This document shows, piece by piece, positions 9,501 through 16,806 of a stretch of DNA of 64,000 bases; position 1 is the first letter of the stretch; every line of letters begins with the position of its first letter. Position numbers and translations under genes: made by a program. The notes under the pieces were generated by a model. That model saw nothing but the letters and a program-made list of their open reading frames with translations, was not told where the DNA came from and did no database searches. Source of the stretch: Jiangella ureilytica (GTDB lineage Bacteria > Actinomycetota > Actinomycetes > Jiangellales > Jiangellaceae); NCBI RefSeq assembly GCF_004348545.1, contig NZ_SMKL01000012.1, positions 1 to 64,000 of the forward strand. The letters are read 5' to 3'.

Positions 9501-10619
9501 GTACAGCCGCCCGACGGTGTCCCCTCCGGCGACGACGGGGACCTGCTCGCCCAGCCGCGCCCACGGCCCGGGCGCACTGCCGGGCGGCGTGAGGCGGACG
9601 TCGAAGCGGTCGCCACCGTCGTACCAGATCTCCAGCTCGTTGCGGCTGGGGTCGCCGGGGCGGGTCCGGAAGGTCAGCGTGCGGGTGGTCCCCGGGGTGA
9701 CGGTGCCGGCGGCGTGCGCGCGGGCGCGGAAGTAGTTGCCGGCGCTCTGCACGACGAGCGCGCCGGTGGTGGCGCCGAGCAGCTCGTCGAAGGCGAGCTC
9801 GAGGAGCGTCCGGCCGTCGTGCGGGCCGCCGTGCCGCCCGACGCTGAGGTTGATCACCCACGGGCGGCCGGCGGCGGTCCGCCGCACGAAGTCGGCGGCC
9901 TCCAGCAGCCGGACCGAGTCGCCGAGCGTCGCCAGGCCGCCGGTCCCCCGGTCGGCCAGGTGCACGAACACCAGGGCCGCGGCGGGCGCCAGCCCGGCGG
10001 CGATGGCGGTGACGTGCGTTCCGTGCGAGCCGCCGCCTCTGTCGGCGTCGGCCGGGTGGTAGCCGAGTGCGGCGTACGGATCGCCGGTCCGCAGCGCCGC
10101 CTCGACGGCGGCGCGGCCGTGCACGCGGCCGTATCCGTACGGCGCCGGGCTGCCGCCGTCGGCGCAGGCGTCGCCGTCGGCCCGTCCGTCGCGCTGGTCC
10201 CACAGCGCGAGCAGCCGGGTCCGGCCGGCGGCGTCACGGAACGCGGGGTGGTCCACGTCCAGGCCCCAGTCGACCACGCCGACGACGACGCCGTCGCCGG
10301 TCAGTCCGGCCGCGTTCAGCTCCGGCGGCCGCCGGACGTCACCAGGCCGCGGACCGCCGGGTACGCCGTCGGCGCCGATCCGCCGGGCCGGGTCCGGGCC
10401 GTAGCGGCGCGACGCCTTCAGGCTGCGGACCGCCGGGTGCCGCCGGACCGCCCGGACGTCGCCGGCGGCCAGCCGGCAGGTGGCGATCGGACCGAACCGC
10501 GCCACCAGCCGCACGCCGGGCACGACGGCTTGGGCGTCGCGCAGCCGGACGATCGCCTCGATCTCGCGGTCCGGCGTCGACCGCTCGGCGCGCAGCAGCT
10601 GCCACAGCGCCGGGTCCAT
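6528..10619 (-). CDS. multidomain S8 subtilase with HEXXH and phospholipase C-like domains
   Basis: 1363 residues. Residues 1-75 resemble an inhibitor I9-like start. Residues about 108-575 are a subtilisin-type S8 domain with Asp117 (VVDWGLD), His199 (SHGTH), oxyanion Asn295 (SAGN) and Ser514 (GTSMAAPH). A roughly 130-residue beta-rich insert separates Asn295 from the Ser region. Residues about 590-870 contain HEAIH (763-767), a zinc-protease-like HEXXH. After a Gly/Glu-rich linker (900-925), residues 940-1363 carry HFLTDSFSAGHVRTPR (1074-1089), reminiscent of zinc-dependent phospholipase C/P1 nucleases. No signal peptide is visible. It is the last gene of the operon, 15 nt after the BIG2 gene. 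The latter two domain calls are less secure than S8. Confidence 0.88.
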   Translation of the reverse strand: MDPALWQLLRAERSTPDREIEAIVRLRDAQAVVPGVRLVARFGPIATCRLAAGDVRAVRRHPAVRSLKASRRYGPDPARRIGADGVPGGPRPGDVRRPPELNAAGLTGDGVVVGVVDWGLDVDHPAFRDAAGRTRLLALWDQRDGRADGDACADGGSPAPYGYGRVHGRAAVEAALRTGDPYAALGYHPADADRGGGSHGTHVTAIAAGLAPAAALVFVHLADRGTGGLATLGDSVRLLEAADFVRRTAAGRPWVINLSVGRHGGPHDGRTLLELAFDELLGATTGALVVQSAGNYFRARAHAAGTVTPGTTRTLTFRTRPGDPSRNELEIWYDGGDRFDVRLTPPGSAPGPWARLGEQVPVVAGGDTVGRLYHRFRDPNNHDHHVDAFLEPTAPAGDWTVSLRAADVAGGRFDAWLERDDRCGPCQPRFVARDVARTGTVGTIATGRLPLVVGAYDARDPAAPLAPFSSAGPTRDGRGKPDLLAPGVAVLSARSAPPGSRVSAGALTRKSGTSMAAPHVTGAVALCLQATAGRLGAVELRRLVLDAVRPAPRASPPGRAGAGYLDLTRLAAILSTVRDRPEEAVMAADRSVTPAQAFRELLYRPGGELASWVGQHFAVLARPGQDVAAGSDRGDLLVDVPLGRPGPGTVTTLPREQAASWRLGPGQLLLRPHTADDADLLDTRVPGAEEKPTIPAHVAAARALWPKLIKDLPKVVLRDLQGCVPSALVARTAFSAWTNSPTAVYVAARANDAPELLAAALYHEAIHVRQFTKAGGRPPADHATMMRYEVEAYTDSAKWARARPGKVNADIAEQLRCTAHMLREAVAHTEKVTKDPAERNRRYQQFLVTADLLPEHRTMAELYALTPGRMSCSSSGSGEAVLDDVGDDEAMELLATGYGTAPGETEPGAGETEADTVGDGDLAEFSGSEHRDITDNASGKELTSLSFGDPPAQLTFGEVTALAGDYFATYEEMRDLSRTAAGRIELAYARWHCLSLSRDGVAAPTTNAATIQSVTDRYLLLASRNISHFSGGGTAWPAYTSWHAKALVDALDAGRTPDPALWRRALTKEAFGLHFLTDSFSAGHVRTPRAEIRDWYQQRFPDSGQRILQYLARFLFDRLDERQQLPQLAWWFGWVTRGVMVDRIRTLGGEAVANISLGDIVSLALHDVDNLGLDVVSDVDADGKPVPGGHHWRAMGDGHLGSNRFGIETRRMAVVAVIASLRELERVRGAGVKLGRAEVSLSQRGTAMRQALGGTTFAARAFVPREDVARTAAVALRVPGGARAPMEWRWGRLGPVAYQAIDGTIRKRLADELLVFAGQVPDPVDGPAGMRIHGIRGAYRQFIRHLRDDGITVLERAVGRNAR

Positions 10620-10634
10620 CGGACGTCCCGCCGG

Positions 10635-11474
10635 TCAGGTCACGACGAGCGGGAGGCGGCGCGCGGGCAGCCCCTCCGCCGTCGCGATGAGGAACACCGC
10701 GCCGGCGTTGACACCGGTGACCTTGCCGGTGGCGTCGACGGTGGCGATGTTCGGGTCGCTGGTCGTCCACTGGACGGTACGGCCGGCCAGCACGTCGCCG
10801 CGCGGCGAGATCACCTGGGCATTGAGCTGCACGCTGGACTTCGCCGTCAGCTGCGACGGCGCCGCCACGTCGATGCTGGCCCGGTTGCGCTGCTCGCCGA
10901 GGACGGTGATGCCCAGGATCGCCGCGCCGCCGATGACCCGCGGGTCACTGGCGAACGCCTCCAGCCCGCGGCCGCGGCGCTGCGGCGTCAGCAGCAGCAA
11001 GGGCGCGAACCGCAGCGCGGCGCGCGCGTATACGTTCTGCGGCTGGTCGAAGGACTCGACGAACTGGCTGACGGCGAGACCTGCCACCGCCGCGTACTCG
11101 GAGCGGTTCATCCTCCTCCTCTGCAGGGCCAGTTCGCGGCGCAGGCTGTCGTGGGCGACGCGCGAGTCCAGGTCGACGGCGCGGATCGCGGCCGCCGTGC
11201 GGGCCGCCGGCGCCGGCGGTGCCGCCGCCGGGCGCGGTCGCACCGCCGTGGTGCGTGCGCGGGCCTGCGCCTGCGCGCGCACCTGTGCCTGCCGCCGGGC
11301 GACGGCGAGCTGCCGCGCCTGGGCCCGGCGGCGCCGCGACGCCCGCGACTCCTCGCTCTCGCCCTCGTCGCTCTCGCCCTCGTCCCATTCCAGGTCGCTC
11401 TCGGAGTCGTACAGCTCGCCCTCGTCGTACTCGGCGGCCTCCGAGTCCAGGTCTTCCAGCCACGTCGTGCTCAC
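10635..11474 (-). CDS. acidic-leader protein with C-terminal BIG2 (Ig-like) domain
   Basis: 279 residues starting at GTG 11474, whose GTGA overlaps the upstream stop. Residues 1-43 are extremely acidic and aromatic (for example EYDEGELYDSESDLEW). Residues 46-78 are Arg/Ala/Gln-rich, a possible coiled coil. Residues 100-195 form a helical region with hydrophobic stretches near 154-163 and 181-193. Residues about 200-279 are a BIG2 domain (VQWTTSDPNIATVDATGKV). BIG2 domains are normally extracellular adhesion or stalk modules, yet there is no Sec signal. It is coupled to the four-Cys gene and precedes the subtilase, so it may anchor or present that enzyme. Confidence 0.8.
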   Translation of the reverse strand: MSTTWLEDLDSEAAEYDEGELYDSESDLEWDEGESDEGESEESRASRRRRAQARQLAVARRQAQVRAQAQARARTTAVRPRPAAAPPAPAARTAAAIRAVDLDSRVAHDSLRRELALQRRRMNRSEYAAVAGLAVSQFVESFDQPQNVYARAALRFAPLLLLTPQRRGRGLEAFASDPRVIGGAAILGITVLGEQRNRASIDVAAPSQLTAKSSVQLNAQVISPRGDVLAGRTVQWTTSDPNIATVDATGKVTGVNAGAVFLIATAEGLPARRLPLVVT

Positions 11475-11842
11475 GATCGCACTCCCTCCTGTGGTGCGGC
11501 GGCCGCTCGCCGTTGGACGGCGGGCGCCACGTATTCGGCGTAGAGCTCGAGGTCGGGTTCGGTCCAGCCGGCGCTGCCGCGGCCGGCGCACACCGGGCAG
11601 CCGGGGTCGCGGCCCCAGCACACGCACGCGCCGAGTGCCGCGGCCAGCAGGATCTCGGTGTCGCCCAGCCCGGGTGCGGGCTGAACGACGGTGACCGGCT
11701 GCGCGCCGCCCGGTTCGGTGGCCAGCCGCTCCAGCAGCTGCTCCAGGACCCGGTCGGCGAATCCGCGCGGATCTGGCAGCGCCTGGAACAGCAGCGTCTC
11801 CAGTTGCTGCAACTCGCTGCCGTTCAGGTCGTGGTGACTCAT
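11471..11842 (-). CDS. small four-Cys (CxC...CPxC) protein of unknown function
   Basis: 123 residues. An N-terminal helix pair (ELQQLETLLFQ, DRVLEQLLERL) precedes a cysteine cluster CVCWGRDPGCPVCAGRG (Cys73, 75, 82, 85), laid out like a zinc-binding or DnaJ-type CxxCxGxG knuckle. The C-terminal tail is acidic-aromatic, then basic. ATGA/GTGA overlaps on both sides show tight translational coupling in the subtilase operon. I know of no assigned function. It could be an adaptor or chaperone for the large partners. Confidence 0.75.
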   Translation of the reverse strand: MSHHDLNGSELQQLETLLFQALPDPRGFADRVLEQLLERLATEPGGAQPVTVVQPAPGLGDTEILLAAALGACVCWGRDPGCPVCAGRGSAGWTEPDLELYAEYVAPAVQRRAAAAPQEGVRS

Positions 11843-12582
11843 GGCCAGCTCACCGCCTCACGCAGTTCGGCATTGTCGGCGTCGACCAGCGCCGTGTAGA
11901 GCGAGTCGTCGTCGCCCCACTCGGCCGCCTCCTCGGCGTCGCCGTGGCCACCGAGGTACATCAGCTCGTCGGCGTCGGCGGCGGCCCGTCCGAACACCGA
12001 GCTCAACATGCTCATGAGCGCCGCCACCGGTACGCCGTCGACGGTCTTCTTCCCGTGCTCGCCCATCGCCATGGCGAGCAGGCCCTTGGCCACCGTCGGG
12101 TGCTGGGTGAGGACGGCGGCCTGGGTGGCCGCCACCGACCCGCCGCCGGCCGACGGCGCGGGGGGTGCGGCTGCCGGCGTCGTTCGTGGCTGGGGCAGCG
12201 AGCGGGCGGCGACGGAGCCCAGCTGGGTGCCGACCGCCGTGCCCAGCGGGCCACCGATCGCGGTGCCGGCCGCTGCCCCGGCGACTGGCAACACCCGCCC
12301 GGCGATCTGCGCGAACGCCGGGTCGGACACCAGCTTCCCGGCGCCGCCGCCGAGCTGGCGCAGCGCCTTGCCGAAGCCGAACGCCTCTGCCGGGCTCAGC
12401 TCGTCGAGGACGTCGGCGACCGCCAGGTCGAGGTCGGCCGGGGTCGCGGCGGCGTAGTCGTCGGACAGCACCTCGGCGAGCGCCTCGCCGAGCCCGCCGC
12501 CGTCGCCGTAGCCGTCCTGGTCGTCGTCGTACGCGTCGTACGCGTCGTACGCGTCGTAGGTCTCGTCGTAGCCGGTGCTCAT
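11839..12582 (-). CDS. glycine-zipper protein with repetitive Asp/Tyr N-terminus
   Basis: 247 residues. The N-terminus (residues 1-27) is a Asp-Ala-Tyr repeat ending in an acidic Gly/Tyr stretch. Residues 30-95 are acidic helical (ADLDLAVADVLDELS). Residues about 99-123 form a glycine zipper (VAGAAAGTAIGGPLGTAVG), a motif that packs membrane helices. Then comes a Pro/Ala linker and an acidic C-terminus. Both ends share 4-nt ATGA overlaps with neighbours. The acidic, tyrosine-rich leader resembles that of the BIG2 protein two genes downstream, suggesting a shared targeting or assembly signal. Confidence 0.78.
   Translation of the reverse strand: MSTGYDETYDAYDAYDAYDDDQDGYGDGGGLGEALAEVLSDDYAAATPADLDLAVADVLDELSPAEAFGFGKALRQLGGGAGKLVSDPAFAQIAGRVLPVAGAAAGTAIGGPLGTAVGTQLGSVAARSLPQPRTTPAAAPPAPSAGGGSVAATQAAVLTQHPTVAKGLLAMAMGEHGKKTVDGVPVAALMSMLSSVFGRAAADADELMYLGGHGDAEEAAEWGDDDSLYTALVDADNAELREAVSWP
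12529..12555 (-). repeat. 9-bp tandem repeat encoding Asp-Ala-Tyr
   Basis: Three perfect copies of GTACGCGTC plus a partial fourth, in frame within the glycine-zipper gene, encoding (DAY)n. Copy number could vary by slippage and change leader length without a frameshift. Confidence 0.85.
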
Positions 12583-12950
12583 CGGTACCCCCAGGCGGCG
12601 TCGTTCTCGGCGACGCTGCGGATCGCCGCCGCGATGGCGCCGGGCGTCACCGCGTCGAGCGGCTCGAGCGCTGGCCGCAGCCGGTACACCGCGCCGCGGC
12701 CGGCCTCGACGTCGACGCAGACGACCCCGACCCGCGGGTACTCGTCGAGCAGCCGCTCGGCGACCGCCGGCACCCGCCCGCTCGGCATCGCGACCACGAC
12801 GACGTCGGCGCGGCTCGCCTCGAGCATGAGGGCGACCTCGCCGGCGGCCGCCGCGACCAGCGTGAGGTCGGGCTGGCCGGCGAGTCCCGCCTCGACCAGC
12901 CGGTGCAGTTCCGCGGGCGCCTCGCCCAGCGCTATCCGGATCCGCCGCAT
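12579..12950 (-). CDS. stand-alone degenerate receiver-like protein
   Basis: 123 residues with the length and alternating beta/alpha pattern of a response-regulator receiver (IRIALGEAPAELHRLVEAGL, ADVVVVAMPSG, VGVVCVDVEAG). The phospho-acceptor Asp position is Ala54 and the N-terminal acidic pocket is replaced by ALGEAP, so phosphorylation is not expected. No output domain is attached. It overlaps the glycine-zipper gene by ATGA and is likely co-transcribed with it. It may be a protein-protein signalling partner of the LuxR-type protein upstream. Confidence 0.75.
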   Translation of the reverse strand: MRRIRIALGEAPAELHRLVEAGLAGQPDLTLVAAAAGEVALMLEASRADVVVVAMPSGRVPAVAERLLDEYPRVGVVCVDVEAGRGAVYRLRPALEPLDAVTPGAIAAAIRSVAENDAAWGYR

Positions 12951-13058
12951 GTCTCGACGCTAGGTCCCGGCCGCACTCGGCCGACAGGACCGGACGGGTC
13001 CCGGATCCGGCCAACGGTGGGTCCGGTCCCGAGGACCGGCCGGATCGGACCCGGGGTA
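12951..13058 (-). promoter_or_regulatory. dense GGWCC half-site cluster upstream of the subtilase operon
   Basis: In 108 bp there are four GGTCC (12963, 12997, 13020, 13025) and three GGACC (12987, 13033, 13047), plus a CCGGATCCGG palindrome at 13001-13010; an eighth copy lies at 13062 just inside the LuxR gene. Chance would give well under one. The arrangement in inverted and direct pairs suggests a multi-site operator for a dimeric regulator, plausibly the LuxR protein encoded next door. Confidence 0.55.
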
Positions 13059-13748
13059 CTAGGACCGGGTCACCAGGCCCGGCCGCGCGGACGCCGCGAC
13101 CAGCGCGGACAGCTCCGGCACCCGGGCGTCGCGGAGCCGGGCGGCGGCCTCGCTGCGGTGCCGGACCCGCAGCTTCTCGAGAACGTTGTGCACGTGGTTC
13201 TTGACCGTGCGCACCTCGATGCCGAGCCGGCGCGAGATCTCCTTGTTGGTCAGTCCCTGCTCGATCAGCACCAGCACCTCGCGCTCGCGGGACGTGAGCC
13301 GGCCGTCGTCGGCGGGCGCCCGCACGGCGCTGGCCTCGGCGTACACATGCTGCACCAGCGCGCCCACAACGCTCGGCGGGCACACCGTCTCGCCTCGGAC
13401 GACGCCGGCGACGGTGGCCTCGAGGTCGCGCAGCGTGCCGGTGCGCAGCACGATGCCGGCCACGCCGGTCTGCGCGCAGGCGAGCGCGTCGTCGCCGTCG
13501 TCGGGCACGGCGATCGCGACGACCCGTGCCTCCGGCAGGGCCGCACGGACCGCCCGCAGCACGCGCAGCCCGCCGACGCAGCCGAGGTGGACGAGGACCA
13601 CGCTGGACGCCGGGTCGAGTGGCAGCCTGGCAGTGGCCGCGACGTCGGCGGCGGTGTGGACGTCGCCGGCCCACGCCTGGCAGCGCAACTGGGCGGCCAG
13701 CGCGTCGCGCGACAGTGTGGTGTCGTCGACCAGGATCACAGACGTCAT
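13059..13748 (-). CDS. NarL/LuxR-type regulator with atypical receiver
   Basis: 229 residues. The receiver-like domain (1-120) keeps the N-terminal VDD acidic pair but has His54 (VVLVHLGC) where the phospho-Asp belongs. The C-terminal LuxR helix-turn-helix is intact (LTSREREVLVLIEQGLTNKEISRRLGIEVRTVKNH). It lies just upstream of the subtilase operon on the same strand. No histidine kinase is adjacent, so it probably acts without phosphorylation. Start ATG at 13748 is chosen because the receiver begins immediately; the gene is divergent from the NmrA-like gene. Confidence 0.85.
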   Translation of the reverse strand: MTSVILVDDTTLSRDALAAQLRCQAWAGDVHTAADVAATARLPLDPASSVVLVHLGCVGGLRVLRAVRAALPEARVVAIAVPDDGDDALACAQTGVAGIVLRTGTLRDLEATVAGVVRGETVCPPSVVGALVQHVYAEASAVRAPADDGRLTSREREVLVLIEQGLTNKEISRRLGIEVRTVKNHVHNVLEKLRVRHRSEAAARLRDARVPELSALVAASARPGLVTRS

Positions 13749-13831
13749 CGCACCGCCCCCCGTGCCATCCACTCTGGTCCCGGCGGCGGGCGCCGTCAAG
13801 ATCGGCCGGTCGGTCACCTACGCTCGCCGCC

Positions 13832-14632
13832 ATGAGGATCGCGGTGACCGGGGCCAGCGGCCGGGTGGGCCGTCACGTCGTCGAGCTGCTGGCGGCCCAC
13901 CGCGAGCACGAGGTCGTCGCCCTGACCCGGCCGGCGGCCGACTACGCCGACCTCGGGGCGCTGCGCTCTCTCCTCACCGGCGTGGACACGCTGGTCTTCG
14001 TCTCGAGCGACGGCCACGCGGCGACGGTCATGCTGCACCACGCCAACGTCGTGCGGGCGGCCGCCGAGGCCGGTGTCGGGCACGTCGTCGCGCTGAGCGG
14101 CCTGGACGTCGACGTCGACTCGCCGTTCTGTTACGCCGTCACGAACGGGCACACCGAGCAGCTGCTGAGGGCGAGCGGCTGCGGCTACTCCCTCGCCCGC
14201 GCCTCGGTGTACGCAGAGTTCTTCGCCGGGCTGGTGCGCGGCGTTCTGGTGCCCGGACCGCGCGGCGACGAGGTCCGGCTGCCGGCCGGCGACGCCCGGG
14301 TCTCGCTGGTGGCCCGGGCCGACGTCGCGCGGTCGCTCGCCGCGCTGGCGCTGCTGCCGCCGTCGAACACCCACCACGACCTCACCGGCCCGGCGGCGCT
14401 CACCGTCGCCGAGGTCGCCGCGGCCCTCGACCCGGCCGCCCGGCACGTCGACGTCGCGCCGGCCGAGTACCTGGCCGCCCTGCTCGGCAGCGGCGAGACG
14501 TCCTGGTGGGCGCACGCCTACGCGACCATGCTGGAGTCGATCCGGCTGGGCCGCTGGGCGACGGTGTCCGGCGAGGTCGCCGCACTGACCGGCCGGCCGG
14601 CGACACCTGCCGGCCACGTCCTCAGCCGCTGA
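13832..14632 (+). CDS. NmrA-like/SDR family NAD(P)-binding protein
   Basis: 266 residues. The Rossmann motif TGASGRVGRHVVELL is at the N-terminus, followed by VVALSGLDVD and a substrate region typical of atypical short-chain dehydrogenases of the NmrA/quinone-oxidoreductase type. The catalytic YxxxK of classical SDRs is not evident. A TACGCT element (13819-13824) ends 7 nt before the ATG, suggesting a leaderless transcript. The 3' end overlaps the convergent FAD oxidoreductase gene by 11 nt. Confidence 0.85.
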   Translation: MRIAVTGASGRVGRHVVELLAAHREHEVVALTRPAADYADLGALRSLLTGVDTLVFVSSDGHAATVMLHHANVVRAAAEAGVGHVVALSGLDVDVDSPFCYAVTNGHTEQLLRASGCGYSLARASVYAEFFAGLVRGVLVPGPRGDEVRLPAGDARVSLVARADVARSLAALALLPPSNTHHDLTGPAALTVAEVAAALDPAARHVDVAPAEYLAALLGSGETSWWAHAYATMLESIRLGRWATVSGEVAALTGRPATPAGHVLSR

Positions 14633-16025
14633 GGACGTGCCGCGGGAGCAGGTGGTCGCGGACCCAGGCCTGGGTGGCCATCTGGGTGGCGTCCCAGGGT
14701 GAGCCGAGCGGCGGGGTGTAGGAGAGGTCGAGCTCGCTGAACCCGTCCACCGTCGTGCCGTGGAACAGTGCGGTGGCGTAGGTGTCGACGCGCTTGGCGG
14801 TCTCGGTGCCGCGCGGCCCGACGAGCTGGGCGCCGAGCAGCAGGCCGGTGTCGCGGTCGCCGGTGATGCGGATGGTGATCGGCTGGGCACCCGGGTAGTA
14901 GGCCTTGTGGTCGTCGGGGGTGGCGGTGCTGCTGACCGGGGCGAACCCGGCCGCCGTCGCTTCGTGCTCGCGCAGCCCGGTGCGGGCGGCGACGAGGTCG
15001 AACACCTTGACGACCTGGGTGCCGAGGCTTCCGGCGAACCGCGCCTGCCCGCCGAGCGCATTCTCACCGGCCACCCGGCCCTGCTTGTGTGCCGTCGTGC
15101 CCAGCGGCAGGTACGTGACGCCGAGCTGGCGGTGGTGGGTGACCACGCAGTCACCGGCGGCCCACACGTGCGGCAGCCCGGTGGCCATCGTCTCGTCGAC
15201 GACGACCGCGCCGCGCGGCCCGGTCCGCGCGCCGGCCGCGACCAACAGGTCCGTGTCCGGGCGCACGCCCACGACCACCAGCACCAGGTCGACGTCCCAG
15301 GCGAGCGGCGCGCCGTCCGGCCCCGTGCCGTCGACGTGCAGCCGAGCGGGCCCCGATTCATCGCGGGAGATCGCGGTGACGGTCGAGCGGGTGTGGACGG
15401 TGACGCCGTGCCGGTCCAGCTCGGCGTGGACCAGCGCGCCGAGCTCCGGGTCGACGGTCGGCAGGACCTCGGGCAGCATCTCGACCTGGGTGACGGCGAT
15501 GCCGCGCGTGGTCAGGCCCTCGGCCATCTCCAGCCCGACGTAGCCCGCGCCGACGATCAGCGCCGTCGCCGGCTCGATGCGGTCCAGGCTCCGCTCGAGC
15601 GCGAACGTGTCGCCCATCGAGTGCAGCACGTGCACCCCGTCGGCCGCACCCAGCGAGTCCAGCCCGGCGATCGGCGGCCGGACCGGCAGCGCCCCGGTGC
15701 CGACGATCAGCTCGTCGTACTCGAGCGTCGTCTCGCTGCCGTCGCTCGCGCGCAGCGCGAGCCGCCGTCCCTCGACGTCGATCGCGGTCGCGAGCGTGTC
15801 CAGCCGCAGCCGCATCCCGGTGGCCTCGAGGTCGGCGTGGGTGCGGTGGGCCAGGTTCGACCAGTGCCCGACCTCGCCGGAGATGTAGTACGGGATGCCG
15901 CAGATGGAGAAGTTGGGGTACGCGTCGGCGACCACCACGGTCACCTCGGCGGACGGGTCCAGCTCGCGGGCGCGCAGCGCGGCGGAGATGCCCGCGTCGC
16001 TGCCGCCGACGGCGACGATGTGCAC
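14622..16025 (-). CDS. FAD-dependent pyridine nucleotide-disulfide oxidoreductase (CoA-disulfide reductase/NADH oxidase-like)
   Basis: 467 residues starting at GTG. It has an FAD Rossmann motif (VGGSDAGISAALRA), a single redox Cys42 in NFSICGIPYY as in CoA-disulfide reductases, an NAD motif (IVGAGYVGLEMAEGL), a second FAD motif (WAAGDCV) and a C-terminal dimerisation domain. Such enzymes are frequent in actinobacterial arsenic loci. The gene is 10 nt downstream of the aquaporin gene on the same strand, so both probably belong to the metalloid operon. Reduction of a low-molecular-weight disulfide feeding arsenate reductase is an inference. Confidence 0.88.
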   Translation of the reverse strand: MHIVAVGGSDAGISAALRARELDPSAEVTVVVADAYPNFSICGIPYYISGEVGHWSNLAHRTHADLEATGMRLRLDTLATAIDVEGRRLALRASDGSETTLEYDELIVGTGALPVRPPIAGLDSLGAADGVHVLHSMGDTFALERSLDRIEPATALIVGAGYVGLEMAEGLTTRGIAVTQVEMLPEVLPTVDPELGALVHAELDRHGVTVHTRSTVTAISRDESGPARLHVDGTGPDGAPLAWDVDLVLVVVGVRPDTDLLVAAGARTGPRGAVVVDETMATGLPHVWAAGDCVVTHHRQLGVTYLPLGTTAHKQGRVAGENALGGQARFAGSLGTQVVKVFDLVAARTGLREHEATAAGFAPVSSTATPDDHKAYYPGAQPITIRITGDRDTGLLLGAQLVGPRGTETAKRVDTYATALFHGTTVDGFSELDLSYTPPLGSPWDATQMATQAWVRDHLLPRHVLSG

Positions 16026-16035
16026 AGGGTGCCTC

Positions 16036-16761
16036 TCAGGCTCGGAGTTCGGTGGGTTCAGGATGCGGCACGACGACGGCGTCAGCAGCGCGGCCCGCGC
16101 TGGGGTACAGCACGAGGACGAGCAGGACGCCGACCGCGGCACCCACCAGCTGGGCACCGACGAACGCCGGTGCCGACGACGCAGCGATGCCGGCGAAGGT
16201 GTCGGTGAACATGCGTCCCACCGTGACGGCGGGGTTGGCGAACGACGTGGAGCTGGTGAACCAGTACGCGGCGCCGATGTACGCCCCGACCGCCGGCGCG
16301 GCCAGTGCCCCGCGGCCGGTCCGGGCGAGGGCGAAGATCAGCAGCACCAGCCCGGCGGTCGCGACCACCTCGCCGAGCAGCAGGCCGCCGCCGGTGCGTT
16401 CCGTCGAGGCCATCCCCGCGTCGACGGCGAACATGGCGTTCGCGAGCACGGCCCCGCCGATTCCGCCGGCGCACTGGGCGACCACGTAGGCAGCCAGCTC
16501 GCCGCCGGCGAGACCGGTGCCCGATCCGCGGCCCAGCCACCAGTCCGCCACGGACACCACCGGATTGAAATGTGCGCCCGACACCGGTCCGAAGAGCAGG
16601 ATCAGCACCGTGAGCCCCAGCACGGTGGCCGTGCTGTTCTCCAGCAACTGCAGTCCCACGTCATCCGGCGACAGCCGCTGAGCGGCGATCCCGGAGCCGA
16701 CGACCACGGTCACGAGGAGGCCGGTGCCGAGGAATTCGGCGAGCAGGCGTCGATACGTCAC
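16036..16761 (-). CDS. aquaglyceroporin/MIP family channel (AqpS-like)
   Basis: 241 residues, six TM segments and the two half-helix motifs NPV (66-68, HFNPVVS) and NPA (176-178, FANPAVT) of MIP channels. In an arsenic locus with arsenate reductases and no ArsB or Acr3, it matches the logic of Sinorhizobium AqpS, which lets arsenite flow out downhill. Start GTG at 16761 lies about 6 nt from a CAAGAT -10 element, so it is probably leaderless. Divergent from the ArsR-ArsC fusion with a shared operator. Confidence 0.9.
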   Translation of the reverse strand: MTYRRLLAEFLGTGLLVTVVVGSGIAAQRLSPDDVGLQLLENSTATVLGLTVLILLFGPVSGAHFNPVVSVADWWLGRGSGTGLAGGELAAYVVAQCAGGIGGAVLANAMFAVDAGMASTERTGGGLLLGEVVATAGLVLLIFALARTGRGALAAPAVGAYIGAAYWFTSSTSFANPAVTVGRMFTDTFAGIAASSAPAFVGAQLVGAAVGVLLVLVLYPSAGRAADAVVVPHPEPTELRA

Positions 16762-16767
16762 GGCGTC

Positions 16768-16799
16768 ATCTTGACGGCGTGCATTAGCTCAGTCAAGAT
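16768..16799. promoter_or_regulatory. symmetrical divergent promoter/operator of the arsenic locus
   Basis: Perfect 8-bp inverted repeat ATCTTGAC (16768-16775) and GTCAAGAT (16792-16799). Because of the symmetry each strand has TTGACG/T as -35 and CAAGAT as -10 with a 17-bp spacer. The predicted starts fall at or next to the GTG of the channel gene (16761) and the ATG of arsR-arsC (16807). An ArsR dimer bound here would shut both promoters. Confidence 0.7.
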
Positions 16800-16806
16800 T
16801 GAGTCA

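Noticed and set aside
6528-13748. Contractile injection system or phage-tail cluster
   Set aside because: No sheath, tube, baseplate or AAA loading ATPase; only the subtilase, BIG2 and small proteins are present.
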